Assembly: GCA_900544375.1 (NCBI GenBank)
Contig: UQUZ01000022.1
Location: 1-38,119 of the forward strand
DNA: 38,119 bases
From: an uncultured Oscillospiraceae bacterium
GTDB lineage: Bacteria; Bacillota; Clostridia; Oscillospirales; Acutalibacteraceae
Direction of reading: 5' to 3'
The notes beneath the pieces are model-generated. The model did not search any database and had not been told where the DNA came from. It saw only the letters and a list, made by a program, of their open reading frames with translations. This document shows, one piece after another, positions 8,106 through 16,454 of this stretch. The first letter of the stretch is position 1. Every line of letters begins with the position of its first letter. The position numbers and the translations under genes were made by a program.

Positions 8106-10604
8106 TCAAATTTTAATGATATGTACTGCCCGTTCGGAGCTTACTTGTCCATTATGAGCCGTTACGCGCGCATAAAAGGAATTGAGCCCCGGCGCTAACG
8201 GAACACCCACTGAGAGCTCCCGCCCCTGCGCCTGCGCGATAATAACGCGTTCATCCCCCGTGCACAAGGCGATTTCCCCGGCTGTTTCATCCGCCGAAAG
8301 CTGGATTTCAATGCGTTCCAATCCGCAATCCGGCGCGGTTGTGATTGCGATGCTTTGCTCTGAGGCGCCCGCCGTATCAAACAGGAGCGCCGGAATCGTC
8401 ACGCGCGCATCGCACACAGCGCTCTCCGGCTCCCGTTCAGGCGGAAGCTCCGCCTCGCCTACACAAACCGGAATCCAATTGGACTGGATCGCAACCCCGT
8501 TCCACAGTGTCTGCGCATACACATAGGCAGCCCCTGGTGCTTTTGCCGTCAAAGTGCCTTTATCCACTGTGACAACCGATTCTTCCGTGCTGTGATAGGT
8601 AACGGCCCCAACAGGTGCAGAAGCGGGGCACTGCGCGTCAAAGGTCAAGGCGTCCTCACATTCGATTGCTTCTCGCCTCGTGCGGATCAGTGCAGCGCCC
8701 ATCTTCAAACCATTATCATAGGTGTTGTCTGCAAGGGTTACTTGAGAGCAGGCTTCAAAGGAGAAGAGCAGATCTTCCTCGGCCTGATTGCGTCTGCCCT
8801 CCGCCTGCGTTTGCAGGGAAACCCACTCGCCTGCTTTTAAGGCGCACGTTTCCGGGGAAATGTGCAGATGAATACCCGGTGCATCCCGCAGCACGCGGTT
8901 GCGGCGGAAGATGAGCCCAGCCACACCCTCTGCACGCACGACACTGTCATGGCCCATGTAAAACGTGTTCTCTTCAATCGTAATATTCCGATGCACCGGC
9001 GTATCCGCGGAGAGCTTGGAAGAGCCTCCCTTGACCTCCGGGTGAATATACACCGCAGGCTTATACTTCCACTCCGTCTGCCCTGCCGGACGGACATAAA
9101 AGGTGTTGCCGCGAATCGTCAAATCACGAATCGGGCCGGATTCATACCACTCGTTGGAATCGTTAGAGAGGAAAATAGACGCCATCGCCATATTTTGAAA
9201 CACATTGTTTTCAATCAACACCTTGCGCCGCTGCGTGCAGAGGATGCCGCGCGTGGGGATGGTGGTAAAGAAGTTATTGCGGATGACGACTTCCGCCGTA
9301 TATGTCACATTCTCCGCAACATATTTTGGCTGCGGGCCGATTTGCGCTGTGATTTCCTTTGGCAAATCGCGGTCGAAGGTAACGGTCATCGTTTTGAGAT
9401 CATTCCCACCTGCTCCGGGATCGATTGATTTTACCACGCGATATCGTTCCTCTTTGCCACACAGGGGCGCAAGCGTATCGCGCGCATAAAAAATCACTTC
9501 GTCGCCCGTATGGAACTGTGGAAACCCACCCTGCTGCTTATGGATATAACGGAGCGTCAGCGTGCGTGCATCCAGCCTCCTCTCCACACGGGTAAATGTC
9601 CCGTGGAAGTTGATCGGGTCGTCATGCGCGTGGCCGAACACACAGTTTTCAATTGTCATGCGCCCTCCCACGCCGGAGGCGTGGATCAAATCTGCAAAGC
9701 TCGTGGTAAATTTGCCCGTGCCGGGGCGCGGCATAAAGCGGCAATCTCGGTAGGTGACATTCCGGCACATCTGCGTCAGCCAGCCAAAACCATGCATGTA
9801 GTGCACGTTTACCTGTTCAATCAGGAGATCTTCGCTCTCCCAGTGAAACGCACCGGCTGTCTCCCTTGTTTTGGAGGCGCACAATTCATAGACCATGCCC
9901 AGCTTTTGCACACCCGGCCGTTTGCCAAAATAAAACACGCGCACCCGATTCGGTGCAAGCTGTTCGAGCTTCCACACATGTGAAAACGGGCCCTGCAAAA
10001 GGCTATAGCGGCGGGAAACGCCCGCGCTCGGGTCATAACCAACGACAGACCAGCCTGCGTGATGGTTTTTCTCTGTCCAATACGGCGCGCCATCCATGCC
10101 CGCTCCACCCGTCCACAAAAGCTTTCGGCGGCCGGAAAGCCGGAACGGAAACGCCGCTGGGATATAGAAATCTGTATATTGTGAAATACCCTTCTGCCCA
10201 AAGCCGGCCACTGTCATCTCGCTGACCGTTGGCACAGCAAAATCCCAGGCAAACGCACGCAGCGTGATCTGTTTAGAGCGCACAACCGCCAGCGCCATCA
10301 TATTACCATGCATCAGGAAAAGTGAACCGCCGCCATCCAGCATGAGATCCTCCTGATCCTCGATCAAGATCGCGATCGCCTTCTCGGGATGAGAGCAGCT
10401 ATCCGTATTGGAGGTATGATAAACGCGCCGCTGCGCATGCTCCTTATAGAAATGGTATTCGCCCCTGGGAAAGAAAAGCGTGACCGGGCCCGGGGTATTG
10501 CGAGCCGCCTCCAACGCGGCCTGAACCGCTTTCGCGGAATCCCCTTTTCCTGCCGGATCGGCCCCATAATCCGTCACGCGAAGTATTGTCCTATTTGTTT
10601 CCAA
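8106..10604 (-). CDS. GH110 alpha-1,3-galactosidase-like beta-helix enzyme
   Basis: The 832-residue protein is a right-handed beta-helix. Its N terminus has the pectate-lyase-like DYGADPAGKGDSAKAVQAAL segment. The diagnostic GH110 blocks are SFADLIHASG (301-310) with D305, and HAHDDPINFHGTF (325-337) with D328/D329, followed by the TRGILCTQRRKVLIENNVF block. GH110 enzymes remove terminal alpha-1,3-linked galactose, as in blood-group B or linear alpha-Gal glycans. The last about 200 residues form an extra beta-rich part with a Big2-like segment. The start is a TTG at 10604 with GGGAGG 7 nt upstream. No signal peptide is present, so it is predicted to work inside the cell on imported glycans. 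Confidence 0.85.
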   Translation of the reverse strand: METNRTILRVTDYGADPAGKGDSAKAVQAALEAARNTPGPVTLFFPRGEYHFYKEHAQRRVYHTSNTDSCSHPEKAIAILIEDQEDLMLDGGGSLFLMHGNMMALAVVRSKQITLRAFAWDFAVPTVSEMTVAGFGQKGISQYTDFYIPAAFPFRLSGRRKLLWTGGAGMDGAPYWTEKNHHAGWSVVGYDPSAGVSRRYSLLQGPFSHVWKLEQLAPNRVRVFYFGKRPGVQKLGMVYELCASKTRETAGAFHWESEDLLIEQVNVHYMHGFGWLTQMCRNVTYRDCRFMPRPGTGKFTTSFADLIHASGVGGRMTIENCVFGHAHDDPINFHGTFTRVERRLDARTLTLRYIHKQQGGFPQFHTGDEVIFYARDTLAPLCGKEERYRVVKSIDPGAGGNDLKTMTVTFDRDLPKEITAQIGPQPKYVAENVTYTAEVVIRNNFFTTIPTRGILCTQRRKVLIENNVFQNMAMASIFLSNDSNEWYESGPIRDLTIRGNTFYVRPAGQTEWKYKPAVYIHPEVKGGSSKLSADTPVHRNITIEENTFYMGHDSVVRAEGVAGLIFRRNRVLRDAPGIHLHISPETCALKAGEWVSLQTQAEGRRNQAEEDLLFSFEACSQVTLADNTYDNGLKMGAALIRTRREAIECEDALTFDAQCPASAPVGAVTYHSTEESVVTVDKGTLTAKAPGAAYVYAQTLWNGVAIQSNWIPVCVGEAELPPEREPESAVCDARVTIPALLFDTAGASEQSIAITTAPDCGLERIEIQLSADETAGEIALCTGDERVIIAQAQGRELSVGVPLAPGLNSFYARVTAHNGQVSSERAVHIIKI

Positions 10605-10900
10605 TCAAACGCCTCCCTGCTGAATTCGAAAGCTTCTTTATTACGAGTTCACCTACGGGCAATTAAAGACCGCCCCTACCAACAGTGTTTTAGCTCAACA
10701 CATCATCATGGCTGTTTTTTTATGTTGCCATGCACGAAAAACTTCCCTCTACAGTGCGTCAAACTTTGTTTAAAACAATCCGCAATGCTTCAAGCTTAGC
10801 TTGAAGCTATTCTATCACAAAGCATATCCGGCAGGCAAGAGAAAGCGGATAGAGTTGCGGCAAATCGAAATATATTAAGCTTGCGCTTTTTTCTCCCAGG
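10605..10900. other. Intergenic region with 9-bp hairpin
   Basis: No gene is seen. GCTTCAAGC-tta-GCTTGAAGC (10787-10807) is a perfect hairpin about 95 bp past the yunB stop; its leftward tail is only weakly T-rich, so it is a possible weak yunB terminator. No convincing promoter for GH110 could be assigned. Confidence 0.45.
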
Positions 10901-11584
10901 CTATTTCTGTGTAATTTCCCCCGTAGTGATCCCCGCATAAGCCTGCGGCACTTCACCGACAATGACCGTTTCCGCAATGCAGATGCTCGTATTCACTTCG
11001 GTCGGCTCATAGCTATCCGGCGTAATGAAAAGCACGTGCGTTTGAATATCGAGCATCACCTGATGATGCGTCTGGTTGACCCCGGCAGAAGCAAATTGAT
11101 TGCGAAGCTGCAAAACCGTGCTGGCCTCCAGCGTCATTTTCAGCTTCAGGCAAGGACCACGCCCTAAAAGCAGCTCACTGCCAGAAAGAGAGCCGATTGG
11201 GATGCTAATCTCATAGCTTTTGGCCTCTGAAATGCGCTGTGCGATTGCATTACCAATGCGTGCCTGAAGCCGGTTCGCTTTTACAACATCCGTTTCAATG
11301 GAAGTGATCCGCCCTGTTTCTTCTTTATGGATAGATACCAGATCGCCATACTGAAGCCCCTCCTGGCCGAGCGATTCCAGCACCGCGTCATTCACCGCCT
11401 GCATTACCATATTGCGTGCCTGACTTTCCGCAATGGAGCAAATAACGGGGCGAATCCTGCTATCGATCAAAAAAAAGGCGGATAAGATAAGCAGGAGCAG
11501 CGCGATCATCCGCAGCAGAAGCCTTGCGCTCCCGCCGCGCCTTCCAAAATGCATCTTTTTATGAAAGAGTGGCCTTCTCCTCAT
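10901..11584 (-). CDS. yunB: Sporulation protein YunB
   Basis: The 227-residue protein has a basic N terminus, one transmembrane helix (about residues 24-41, LLRMIALLLLILSAFFLI), and a single extracytoplasmic domain matching YunB: SIAESQARNMVMQAVNDAV, YGDLVSIHKEETGRITSIETD, IPIGSLSGSELLLGRGP. In Bacillus, yunB is transcribed by sigma-E in the mother cell and contributes to spore formation. I chose the ATG at 11584, with AGAGGAG 7 nt upstream, over in-frame starts up to 11677. It is divergent from the cotJ operon, giving a compact sporulation locus. Confidence 0.92.
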   Translation of the reverse strand: MRRRPLFHKKMHFGRRGGSARLLLRMIALLLLILSAFFLIDSRIRPVICSIAESQARNMVMQAVNDAVLESLGQEGLQYGDLVSIHKEETGRITSIETDVVKANRLQARIGNAIAQRISEAKSYEISIPIGSLSGSELLLGRGPCLKLKMTLEASTVLQLRNQFASAGVNQTHHQVMLDIQTHVLFITPDSYEPTEVNTSICIAETVIVGEVPQAYAGITTGEITQK

Positions 11585-11645
11585 ATCGCAGCTCCTCTTC
11601 TCCAGATGTGTGGTAATCCATTCGGGCGTCATGCTCCTCTCAAAC

Positions 11646-11653
11646 AGTATATG
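11646..11653 (-). promoter_or_regulatory. Candidate sigma-E -10 element for yunB
   Basis: CATATACT on the minus strand differs from the sigma-E -10 consensus CATACAnT at one fixed position. The -35 region 14 bp upstream (GAACCAT) is a poor match. It would give a leader of about 55 nt. Confidence 0.3.
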
Positions 11654-11791
11654 CGATGCGGGACGCAATGGTTCCAAACGCCTTTTTGCACCTTTTTCGG
11701 AATTTCACCATATTCTGATGACGAGGGGGAAAGAGACCGACTGTTCCCGCTACGAGGTATCACCTCAATCCAATCAAAAGGAGAAATCGAA

Positions 11792-12058
11792 TTGAAGGAT
11801 CTGCTTGACACGTTCGCAGTATGCGGTCAGTTAATGGAAGATACTGACCCTTGCGGCTGCAATCATACAAACGAATGTTCCGAATTTGCGCCCTTCCCGC
11901 TGCCCTCCTTCCCGGAGGATTACGCCGTTGCTATGGCCTATATCCCCTATCAACAGGATGCAAAAAGCTATGATGCGGAAAAGGCGCTTGCGCGCGGCAC
12001 TCTCTTTCCGGTGCTCGACAAGCCGTTTTTGGGGAAAGCGGGGTGCCGCAGCATATGA
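11792..12058 (+). CDS. cotJA: Spore coat protein CotJA
   Basis: The 88-residue protein carries the CotJA signature MAYIPYQ and the C-terminal LFPVLDKPF block, preceded by a Cys- and acidic-rich N terminus. CotJA, CotJB and CotJC form a sigma-E-dependent coat subcomplex in Bacillus, assembled around the forespore by the mother cell. The start is a TTG at 11792, with AAAGGAG 8 nt upstream. Its stop overlaps the cotJB start (ATGA), so the two are translationally coupled. Confidence 0.92.
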   Translation: MKDLLDTFAVCGQLMEDTDPCGCNHTNECSEFAPFPLPSFPEDYAVAMAYIPYQQDAKSYDAEKALARGTLFPVLDKPFLGKAGCRSI

Positions 12059-12309
12059 CGCCAAGAGAAAAACTGCTCCTGCGCCTGAGCTCCGCTCAGT
12101 TTGCGCACTGGGAGCTTCACCTATACCTGGATACCCATCCAAACGATATGCAGGCGCTCGCTATGGCCAAACAATACGCCAATATGGTTTCCTCACTCGT
12201 TGAGGAATACGAGTGCAAATACGGCCCGCTCTCGCCGAGATGCGGATCTGGCGCAGAATGGCTGCGTAACCCATGGCCATGGGACTACAGCATGAGGGAG
12301 GGCTGCTAA
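12055..12309 (+). CDS. cotJB: Spore coat protein CotJB
   Basis: The 84-residue protein matches CotJB: LHLYLDTHPNDMQAL near the N terminus and the aromatic end WLRNPWPWDYSM. It lies in the canonical cotJA-cotJB-cotJC order, overlapping cotJA by 4 bp and ending directly before the cotJC start codon. An in-frame GTG at 12043 is an alternative start; the ATG at 12055 gives the usual MTPREK beginning. Confidence 0.93.
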   Translation: MTPREKLLLRLSSAQFAHWELHLYLDTHPNDMQALAMAKQYANMVSSLVEEYECKYGPLSPRCGSGAEWLRNPWPWDYSMREGC

Positions 12310-12405
12310 ATGTGGAGTTATCAAAAAAAATTGCAATACCCGGTAAAGATTGCAAACCCAAACCCAAAATATGCACAAATCATCATCAGTCAATACGGCG
12401 GACCG
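12310..12405 (+). CDS. cotJC: cotJC 5' segment (codons 1-32), split by the intervening element
   Basis: These 32 codons encode the CotJC N terminus (WSYQKKLQYPV, then QYGGP). GGGAGGG upstream of the ATG gives normal translation. At codon 32 (CCG, Pro) resemblance to CotJC ends abruptly. Without excision the frame runs on to 12621 across the antisense of the recombinase gene, adding about 71 unrelated residues. CotJC is a Mn-catalase-like di-metal protein of the spore coat; none of its metal ligands lies in this segment. The remaining 169 codons are at 22761-23270. Joining the two pieces restores frame exactly, so this is a split gene that could be restored, not simply a pseudogene. Confidence 0.93.
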
Positions 12406-12429
12406 GAGCCTATGCCCGCCTTATATCCC
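12395..12429 (+). other. attL-like left junction of the cotJC element
   Basis: The left half (to 12405) is cotJC and the right half (from 12408) is element. They meet at GA (12406-12407), which recurs at the right junction at 22761-22762. The element arm CCTATGCCCG mirrors CGCACAGGG of the right arm. The junction is 14 bp from the recombinase stop codon. Confidence 0.82.
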
Positions 12430-13986
12430 GTTATGAAACCCCGGCGCCTGAAAGGAGTAGTCGATGGATACTGCCCCGCCCTGCCCAATGGTAATGCGCC
12501 GGATCATCCGGCACAGCAGCCGACGGTCAGGCTGCTCAAAATAGAGCAGTTTGTGGGCGGCGCGCAGGAAGAGAAAACGATCCTCCCCACGCAAATGGCC
12601 ACCCTCCAGAAGGCTTTGTAACTTTCTCTTTTCCTCCCGGTAGGTTGCCGCCAGCTGAGTAAATTCGCTCTCCTCCAACCGCTGTGCGGCACGGTCTTCA
12701 TAGAGCGCCTGCAAAATAGAGCCGATCTGATTGAACCGCTCCTGCGCATGTGTTTTTTCCTGCATCCAAAGCGCCTCATTCCTGCCACTGCATGATTGCA
12801 ACAAGGCCTCTTCCACGCCTGAAGGCAAAACTTGCTTTGCAAAACCATTTAGCCGTTCCAACACGGTGCGCTCCAGCTGCGCTTCATCCGTGGTATGCCT
12901 TTGGCACTCCCCATAGCGGGAGTAGCCAGAGCAGATCAGCACAAAGCTCCTGCCAGAGGATCTTCTGCAAAAAGTCATCGGCCTGCCGCAATCCCCGCAA
13001 AACACCAAGCCGGAGAGCAAATGTGAATGGGCCTTCGTTTTGCAGTGGCCGCTTCGCCTCTCCAACAGCTGCTGCACGATCTGGAACGCCTCTTTGTCAA
13101 TGATCGCCTCATGGGTATCAGGCACGACCGTCCATTCCTGGCGCGGCACCTTATGGGAAGCCTTTAGCTTATAGCTCCATTTCTCGTTTTTTCCCTGGGC
13201 AAGATCGCCCGCATAAGTGGGGTTACCCAATATCGTCCGGATCGTTTCCGCCCGCCAAACGCCCTGCACTGCATTCGCATTGTGATAGGGCAGCCGTTGA
13301 ATCTCCGCTTTATAACGCGATGGAGGAAGCACTCCCTCCTGATTGAGCCGGCGCGCGATCCCCGCCATACTTTGCCCTGCCAGATATTCCTCAAAAATCC
13401 GCCGCACCACTTCGGCCGCCGGACCATCTACAAACAGCCGATTTTTGTTTTCCGGATCCTTTTGATAACCATAAGGTGCAAAGGCGCCGATAAATTGGCC
13501 GGCCTCCCGCTTGGTATCCATAACGGCACGCACTTTTTGAGAGATATCCTTTGCATATAAATCGTTCATAACCGATTTAAAGGGCCCCATATCATTCTGC
13601 GCAGAGCTAGAAGCGAAGGTGTCGATTCCATCCGCTAATGCAATATATCTCACCTGCCTGCTGGGAAAATACCGCTCCAAATAATAGCCGGTATCAATAT
13701 AATCTCTACCGAGCCGGGAGAGATCCTTGGTGAGCACTAGGTTCACTAGGCCCGCCTCAATATCGCTGAGCAGCCTCTGAAAGCCGGGCCGGTCGAAATG
13801 GAGGCCGGAATAACCATCATCAATATAACAGCCGGCTACCTCCCAGCCCTGATCCTGCGCATATCGTTCCAAAATTGCCCGCTGATTTGAAATGCTGCCA
13901 GATTGCCCCTGTGCCTCATCCTCCTTCGACAGGCGAAGATACAGCCCGGCACGATGTTTCCGATCCATGCCGTTTTTCCGCCTCAT
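12421..13986 (-). CDS. Large serine recombinase of the cotJC element
   Basis: The 521-residue protein has an N-terminal resolvase domain (about 14-165) with catalytic S20 in YLRLSKED and the DLSRLGRD arginines (R91, R94). A Recombinase domain (about 165-290, FAPYGYQKDPENKNRL onward), a zinc-ribbon (C330, C333, C352, C361) and a coiled-coil C-terminal part (about 385-480) follow. This is the large serine integrase architecture, which cuts att sites with a 2-bp stagger and needs a directionality factor for excision. The gene ends 14 bp inside the left junction, the usual place for an integrase. Its ATG overlaps the stop of the 50-residue ORF, so translation is coupled. A role in excising the element from cotJC is inferred from position. 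Confidence 0.95.
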   Translation of the reverse strand: MRRKNGMDRKHRAGLYLRLSKEDEAQGQSGSISNQRAILERYAQDQGWEVAGCYIDDGYSGLHFDRPGFQRLLSDIEAGLVNLVLTKDLSRLGRDYIDTGYYLERYFPSRQVRYIALADGIDTFASSSAQNDMGPFKSVMNDLYAKDISQKVRAVMDTKREAGQFIGAFAPYGYQKDPENKNRLFVDGPAAEVVRRIFEEYLAGQSMAGIARRLNQEGVLPPSRYKAEIQRLPYHNANAVQGVWRAETIRTILGNPTYAGDLAQGKNEKWSYKLKASHKVPRQEWTVVPDTHEAIIDKEAFQIVQQLLERRSGHCKTKAHSHLLSGLVFCGDCGRPMTFCRRSSGRSFVLICSGYSRYGECQRHTTDEAQLERTVLERLNGFAKQVLPSGVEEALLQSCSGRNEALWMQEKTHAQERFNQIGSILQALYEDRAAQRLEESEFTQLAATYREEKRKLQSLLEGGHLRGEDRFLFLRAAHKLLYFEQPDRRLLCRMIRRITIGQGGAVSIDYSFQAPGFHNGI

Positions 13987-14135
13987 CGCGTCCCCCTCCT
14001 TTGCTCCTCAGCGTGCAGCCATTGTGTAAAGAGCACCTTTGCCATATCCATCAAAAGCGTATCGAACCGAGCGCCATCCTGCGCAAATTGCTCTGTTACT
14101 GGAAGAGCCATATGTTCATCTGGTTTACGTGCCAT
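13983..14135 (-). CDS. 50-residue ORF coupled to the recombinase; candidate directionality factor
   Basis: The frame begins MARKPDEHMALPVTEQ and ends at a TGA that overlaps the recombinase ATG (ATGA). GAAAGGGGG precedes the start. The protein is small, acidic-to-neutral and predicted helical (FDTLLMDMAKVLFTQWLHAEEQ), with no recognised domain. Serine-integrase systems use small directionality factors, such as the 58-residue SprB in SPbeta, often sporulation-induced; position and size fit such a role but do not prove it. Upstream, TCATATT (14188-14182 on the minus strand) matches the sigma-E -35 consensus, but the matching -10 (CAATAGGT) is poor, so control by sigma-E is only a suggestion. Confidence 0.68.
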   Translation of the reverse strand: MARKPDEHMALPVTEQFAQDGARFDTLLMDMAKVLFTQWLHAEEQRRGTR

Positions 14136-14206
14136 AGCCCTCGCCCCCTTTCGATACTTAACCTATTGAAAGAGGAGGGGGAATATGACTGGCCCCTGCA
14201 AAACAC

Positions 14207-14250
14207 GCAAAACCCCGCAGGGAAACGCATTGCCTCCCGCGGGGTTTTGC
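14207..14250 (-). terminator. Terminator of the cargo operon
   Basis: GCAAAACCCCGC (14207-14218) pairs with GCGGGGTTTTGC (14239-14250), with additional bulged pairs inside. It lies 22 bp past the last cargo gene and upstream of the recombinase unit. It therefore separates the cargo transcript from the recombinase, which probably has its own promoter. Confidence 0.85.
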
Positions 14251-14271
14251 TAAATGAACTTTTTCATGAGA

Positions 14272-15153
14272 TCAGAACATATACTCACGTCTGCGGCGGG
14301 AGGCAAAGGCCACCATGCCTGCCCCAAACGCCATCAGAAGCAGAAACAGGATCAGGAGCGAGTCGCCCAAATCCGGAATCTCCGGCTGTACATCCGGGGG
14401 AGTAACGGGCGGTGACGCGGGCTCTTCACCCGGGCGAATGGTGATACTTCCATCCGCATTGACGATAAAGTCCAGATACACCTTCACTGTCCCCTTTGGA
14501 TACTGCACACGCTGCGTACCGTCTGACAGGGTATCAACTACCGTTTCGTTCACCTCGGCCGCTTGCAACACAAACTGCGTGCGGCCAACCACTTTGCCGT
14601 CTACTAAGATTTCCACATAATGGCGGCCATCCTCCAAGCTTTCCAGCAAATAGCTGCCATCTTGGCCGGAAACCGCTTTCACCGTGCCAAAATCCAAGTT
14701 TACTTCCGCACCGGGAAGGAGATCATCCTCCTGATACACCTTACCGGCCACGTCCACAGCCGACACCTCTTCACCGGCAGAACGCGCACGGAATGTGACA
14801 GCGATCTCTATATCGCGCGAAACGGAAGGGATCGTATACGAGCCGTTCACGACGCTTGCCGTAACATCAACGCCGTTGACCAGCACACTTTCCACCCGAT
14901 AGCCCTTTTGTGTAATGAGAGACAACTCCAACTGGGAATGGCGCGGCACTGTCAGGGTGCATCCGTCTTCGCACAATGCACCGTTCACCATCACGTATCC
15001 GCCCCGGTTATAAGTGACCTGCACGGTATGCGTATCCGGTACGACCGTCGAGAGCGTCATTCCCGACTGCCCGGCCCCATCAGCAGCAAGTGCCGGTAGG
15101 CAGCAGCCGCAGGCCAACAGCAGGCAGAGCAGGAGCGCCAGCGCTTTTTTCAC
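14272..15153 (-). CDS. Secreted, C-terminally membrane-anchored repeat protein
   Basis: The 293-residue protein starts with GTG (AGAGGTG upstream). It has a signal peptide (about 1-23), then a divergent InlB-B-repeat-like domain (about 45-128: GYRVESVLVNG, VNGSYTIPSVSRDIEIAVTF). A carboxypeptidase-regulatory-like beta-sandwich follows (about 134-203: VAGKVYQEDDLLPGAEVNL, DGSYLLESL). A Pro-rich spacer leads to a transmembrane helix (about 262-284) and a basic tail SRRRRE. The end looks like a sortase substrate, but the expected LPXTG place reads IPDLGDS, so a plain membrane anchor is more likely. It is the last gene of the cargo operon and may tether the secreted products to the cell. Function unknown. 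Confidence 0.85.
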   Translation of the reverse strand: MKKALALLLCLLLACGCCLPALAADGAGQSGMTLSTVVPDTHTVQVTYNRGGYVMVNGALCEDGCTLTVPRHSQLELSLITQKGYRVESVLVNGVDVTASVVNGSYTIPSVSRDIEIAVTFRARSAGEEVSAVDVAGKVYQEDDLLPGAEVNLDFGTVKAVSGQDGSYLLESLEDGRHYVEILVDGKVVGRTQFVLQAAEVNETVVDTLSDGTQRVQYPKGTVKVYLDFIVNADGSITIRPGEEPASPPVTPPDVQPEIPDLGDSLLILFLLLMAFGAGMVAFASRRRREYMF

Positions 15154-15207
15154 AACGAATCACCTCTCAAAAAGGTTAGGCAGCGAGAAGAACTGCCCAG
15201 TTATTCC

Positions 15208-15234
15208 CTGCCCGGGCACTGTGTACCCGGGCAG
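15208..15234 (-). promoter_or_regulatory. Intergenic GC-rich stem-loop in the cargo operon
   Basis: A perfect 9-bp stem, CTGCCCGGG (15208-15216) and CCCGGGCAG (15226-15234), with a 9-nt loop. No T-run follows on the leftward strand, so it is more likely an RNA-stability or attenuation element than a terminator. It sits between the fourth small paralogue and the anchored protein. Confidence 0.6.
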
Positions 15235-15253
15235 ATTGACCGATTGCCAAAAA

Positions 15254-15715
15254 TCAGGCAGCGTTATACGTAACGGTAAAAGTAACGGTATCCTGATACT
15301 CAGCAATTGCATAGCCAGCAAAGTCATCAACCTGAGCTGTAATCGCCTTCGTCAGATTTGTTTCCACAGCGCCAGTTGTAACATTGATATCGCCGCCAAG
15401 GGTATAAGGAATTGTGTCGCCCAGTTTGCCACTGCCTGCCGCCGTAATGGTAAGGCTAGCGCCTGCTTTGAGCTGCGCATTAACAGTGTATTCTGAGGAA
15501 TATACGGTCGTATCACCCCACGGAATTTCAATATCCGCCGGGATGGTGACTTCCCAAGACTCATAATCCTGCTCCGGGTCCACAACTGTCTTTACAATAA
15601 AGGATTCCGCATCCGGATCGGCCTTCGTGATCTTGCCGTCTTCCACGGCAAACGCCACAGTACCCATGGCAAAGACCATGCAAAGCGCAAGAACAAGCGC
15701 AAGAGCTTTTTTCAT
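15254..15715 (-). CDS. Small secreted beta-rich protein, paralogue 4
   Basis: The 153-residue protein has a clear signal peptide (MKKALALVLALCMVFAMG, cleavage after AFA). The mature part has the module shared by this operon: an early strand WEVTIPADIEIPWG, a central LKAGASLTIT, and a final strand pair AIAEYQDTVTFTVTY at the very C terminus. The signal peptide is nearly identical to that of the 15808-16344 neighbour, showing recent duplication. The pattern fits a short immunoglobulin-like beta-sandwich. No enzyme motif is present. I infer a structural surface or matrix subunit; the family is not one I can name. Confidence 0.82.
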   Translation of the reverse strand: MKKALALVLALCMVFAMGTVAFAVEDGKITKADPDAESFIVKTVVDPEQDYESWEVTIPADIEIPWGDTTVYSSEYTVNAQLKAGASLTITAAGSGKLGDTIPYTLGGDINVTTGAVETNLTKAITAQVDDFAGYAIAEYQDTVTFTVTYNAA

Positions 15716-15807
15716 TGTTGATTCCTCATTTCTGCAAAATGTATTGTTGATTCAAGAGTCATATAAAGTATGTCAGCCCTCATCTCACTACCGAAAAGAA
15801 ACTACAT

Positions 15808-16344
15808 TTATGCAGCGGGCGTGTAAGTAATCGTATAAACAGCCGTGCCCTGATACTCTGCAACTGTCATGCCGTAGTAAGATACGACATGGAAAATAGT
15901 ATCGATCGTTGCGTTGGTATTTTCATAATCTACAGAACCGGAGATCTGTCCAGCAGCAGAAACCTGAATGGGCAGGCGAGCTGTCTGCAAAGTGTAATTG
16001 CCTTCGCCATCATTGTATTCTTTCTGGATCGTCTCATCCGTGCAAAGCAAATGTTGCGGCATTGCAACGCTGACATCTACTGTGGAGCCCTTTGCCAACT
16101 GGCTGCTGATCGTTGCATGCAGCGTTTTTTCACTCCTATCATTCCACGGAATATCAATATCTGCCGGGATTGTTACAGTATACGTATCGTCATCAGACGT
16201 ACCGTTAACCGTAATCACCGTCTTTGCATCCTGTTCATCAATCACTACGCCGTCTTTTTTAATCGTGCCCGTAGCTGCAAATGCGACCGTGCTCATTGCA
16301 AACACCATGCAGAGAGCAAGAAGAAGCGCGATAACTTTTTTCAT
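15808..16344 (-). CDS. Small secreted beta-rich protein, paralogue 3
   Basis: The 178-residue protein begins with the signal peptide MKKVIALLLALCMVFAMSTVAFA. The shared module follows: YTVTIPADIDIPWN (about residues 54-67), the LAKGSTVDVSV strand, and the C-terminal TVAEYQGTAVYTITY. Compared with paralogue 4 it has a longer middle region, with one cysteine (LLCTDE). AAGGAG lies 10 nt upstream of the ATG. It is transcribed with its paralogues across gaps of about 90-110 bp. Confidence 0.82.
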   Translation of the reverse strand: MKKVIALLLALCMVFAMSTVAFAATGTIKKDGVVIDEQDAKTVITVNGTSDDDTYTVTIPADIDIPWNDRSEKTLHATISSQLAKGSTVDVSVAMPQHLLCTDETIQKEYNDGEGNYTLQTARLPIQVSAAGQISGSVDYENTNATIDTIFHVVSYYGMTVAEYQGTAVYTITYTPAA

Positions 16345-16454
16345 GAAAAATTTCTCCTTTTCTACTGAATTTTTATCTCACAGGGCAAGTCACGCGAAGA
16401 CGAAAGAAACCAACCCTGACGAAATAACACAATATTCAACCAATAAGACTGCAT

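Noticed and set aside
11585..11791. A clear sigma-E promoter for cotJ
   Set aside because: Expected from the family, but no -35/-10 pair with correct spacing was convincing; CATATTCT near 11709 has no matching -35.
12310..12621. A 103-residue open frame read as a complete short cotJC
   Set aside because: After residue 32 it runs antisense through the recombinase C terminus and loses all CotJC similarity; it is a run-on past the left junction.
14272..14400. LPXTG sortase signal in the anchored protein
   Set aside because: The tail looks similar (hydrophobic helix, basic end), but the motif position reads IPDLGDS and no sortase gene is nearby.
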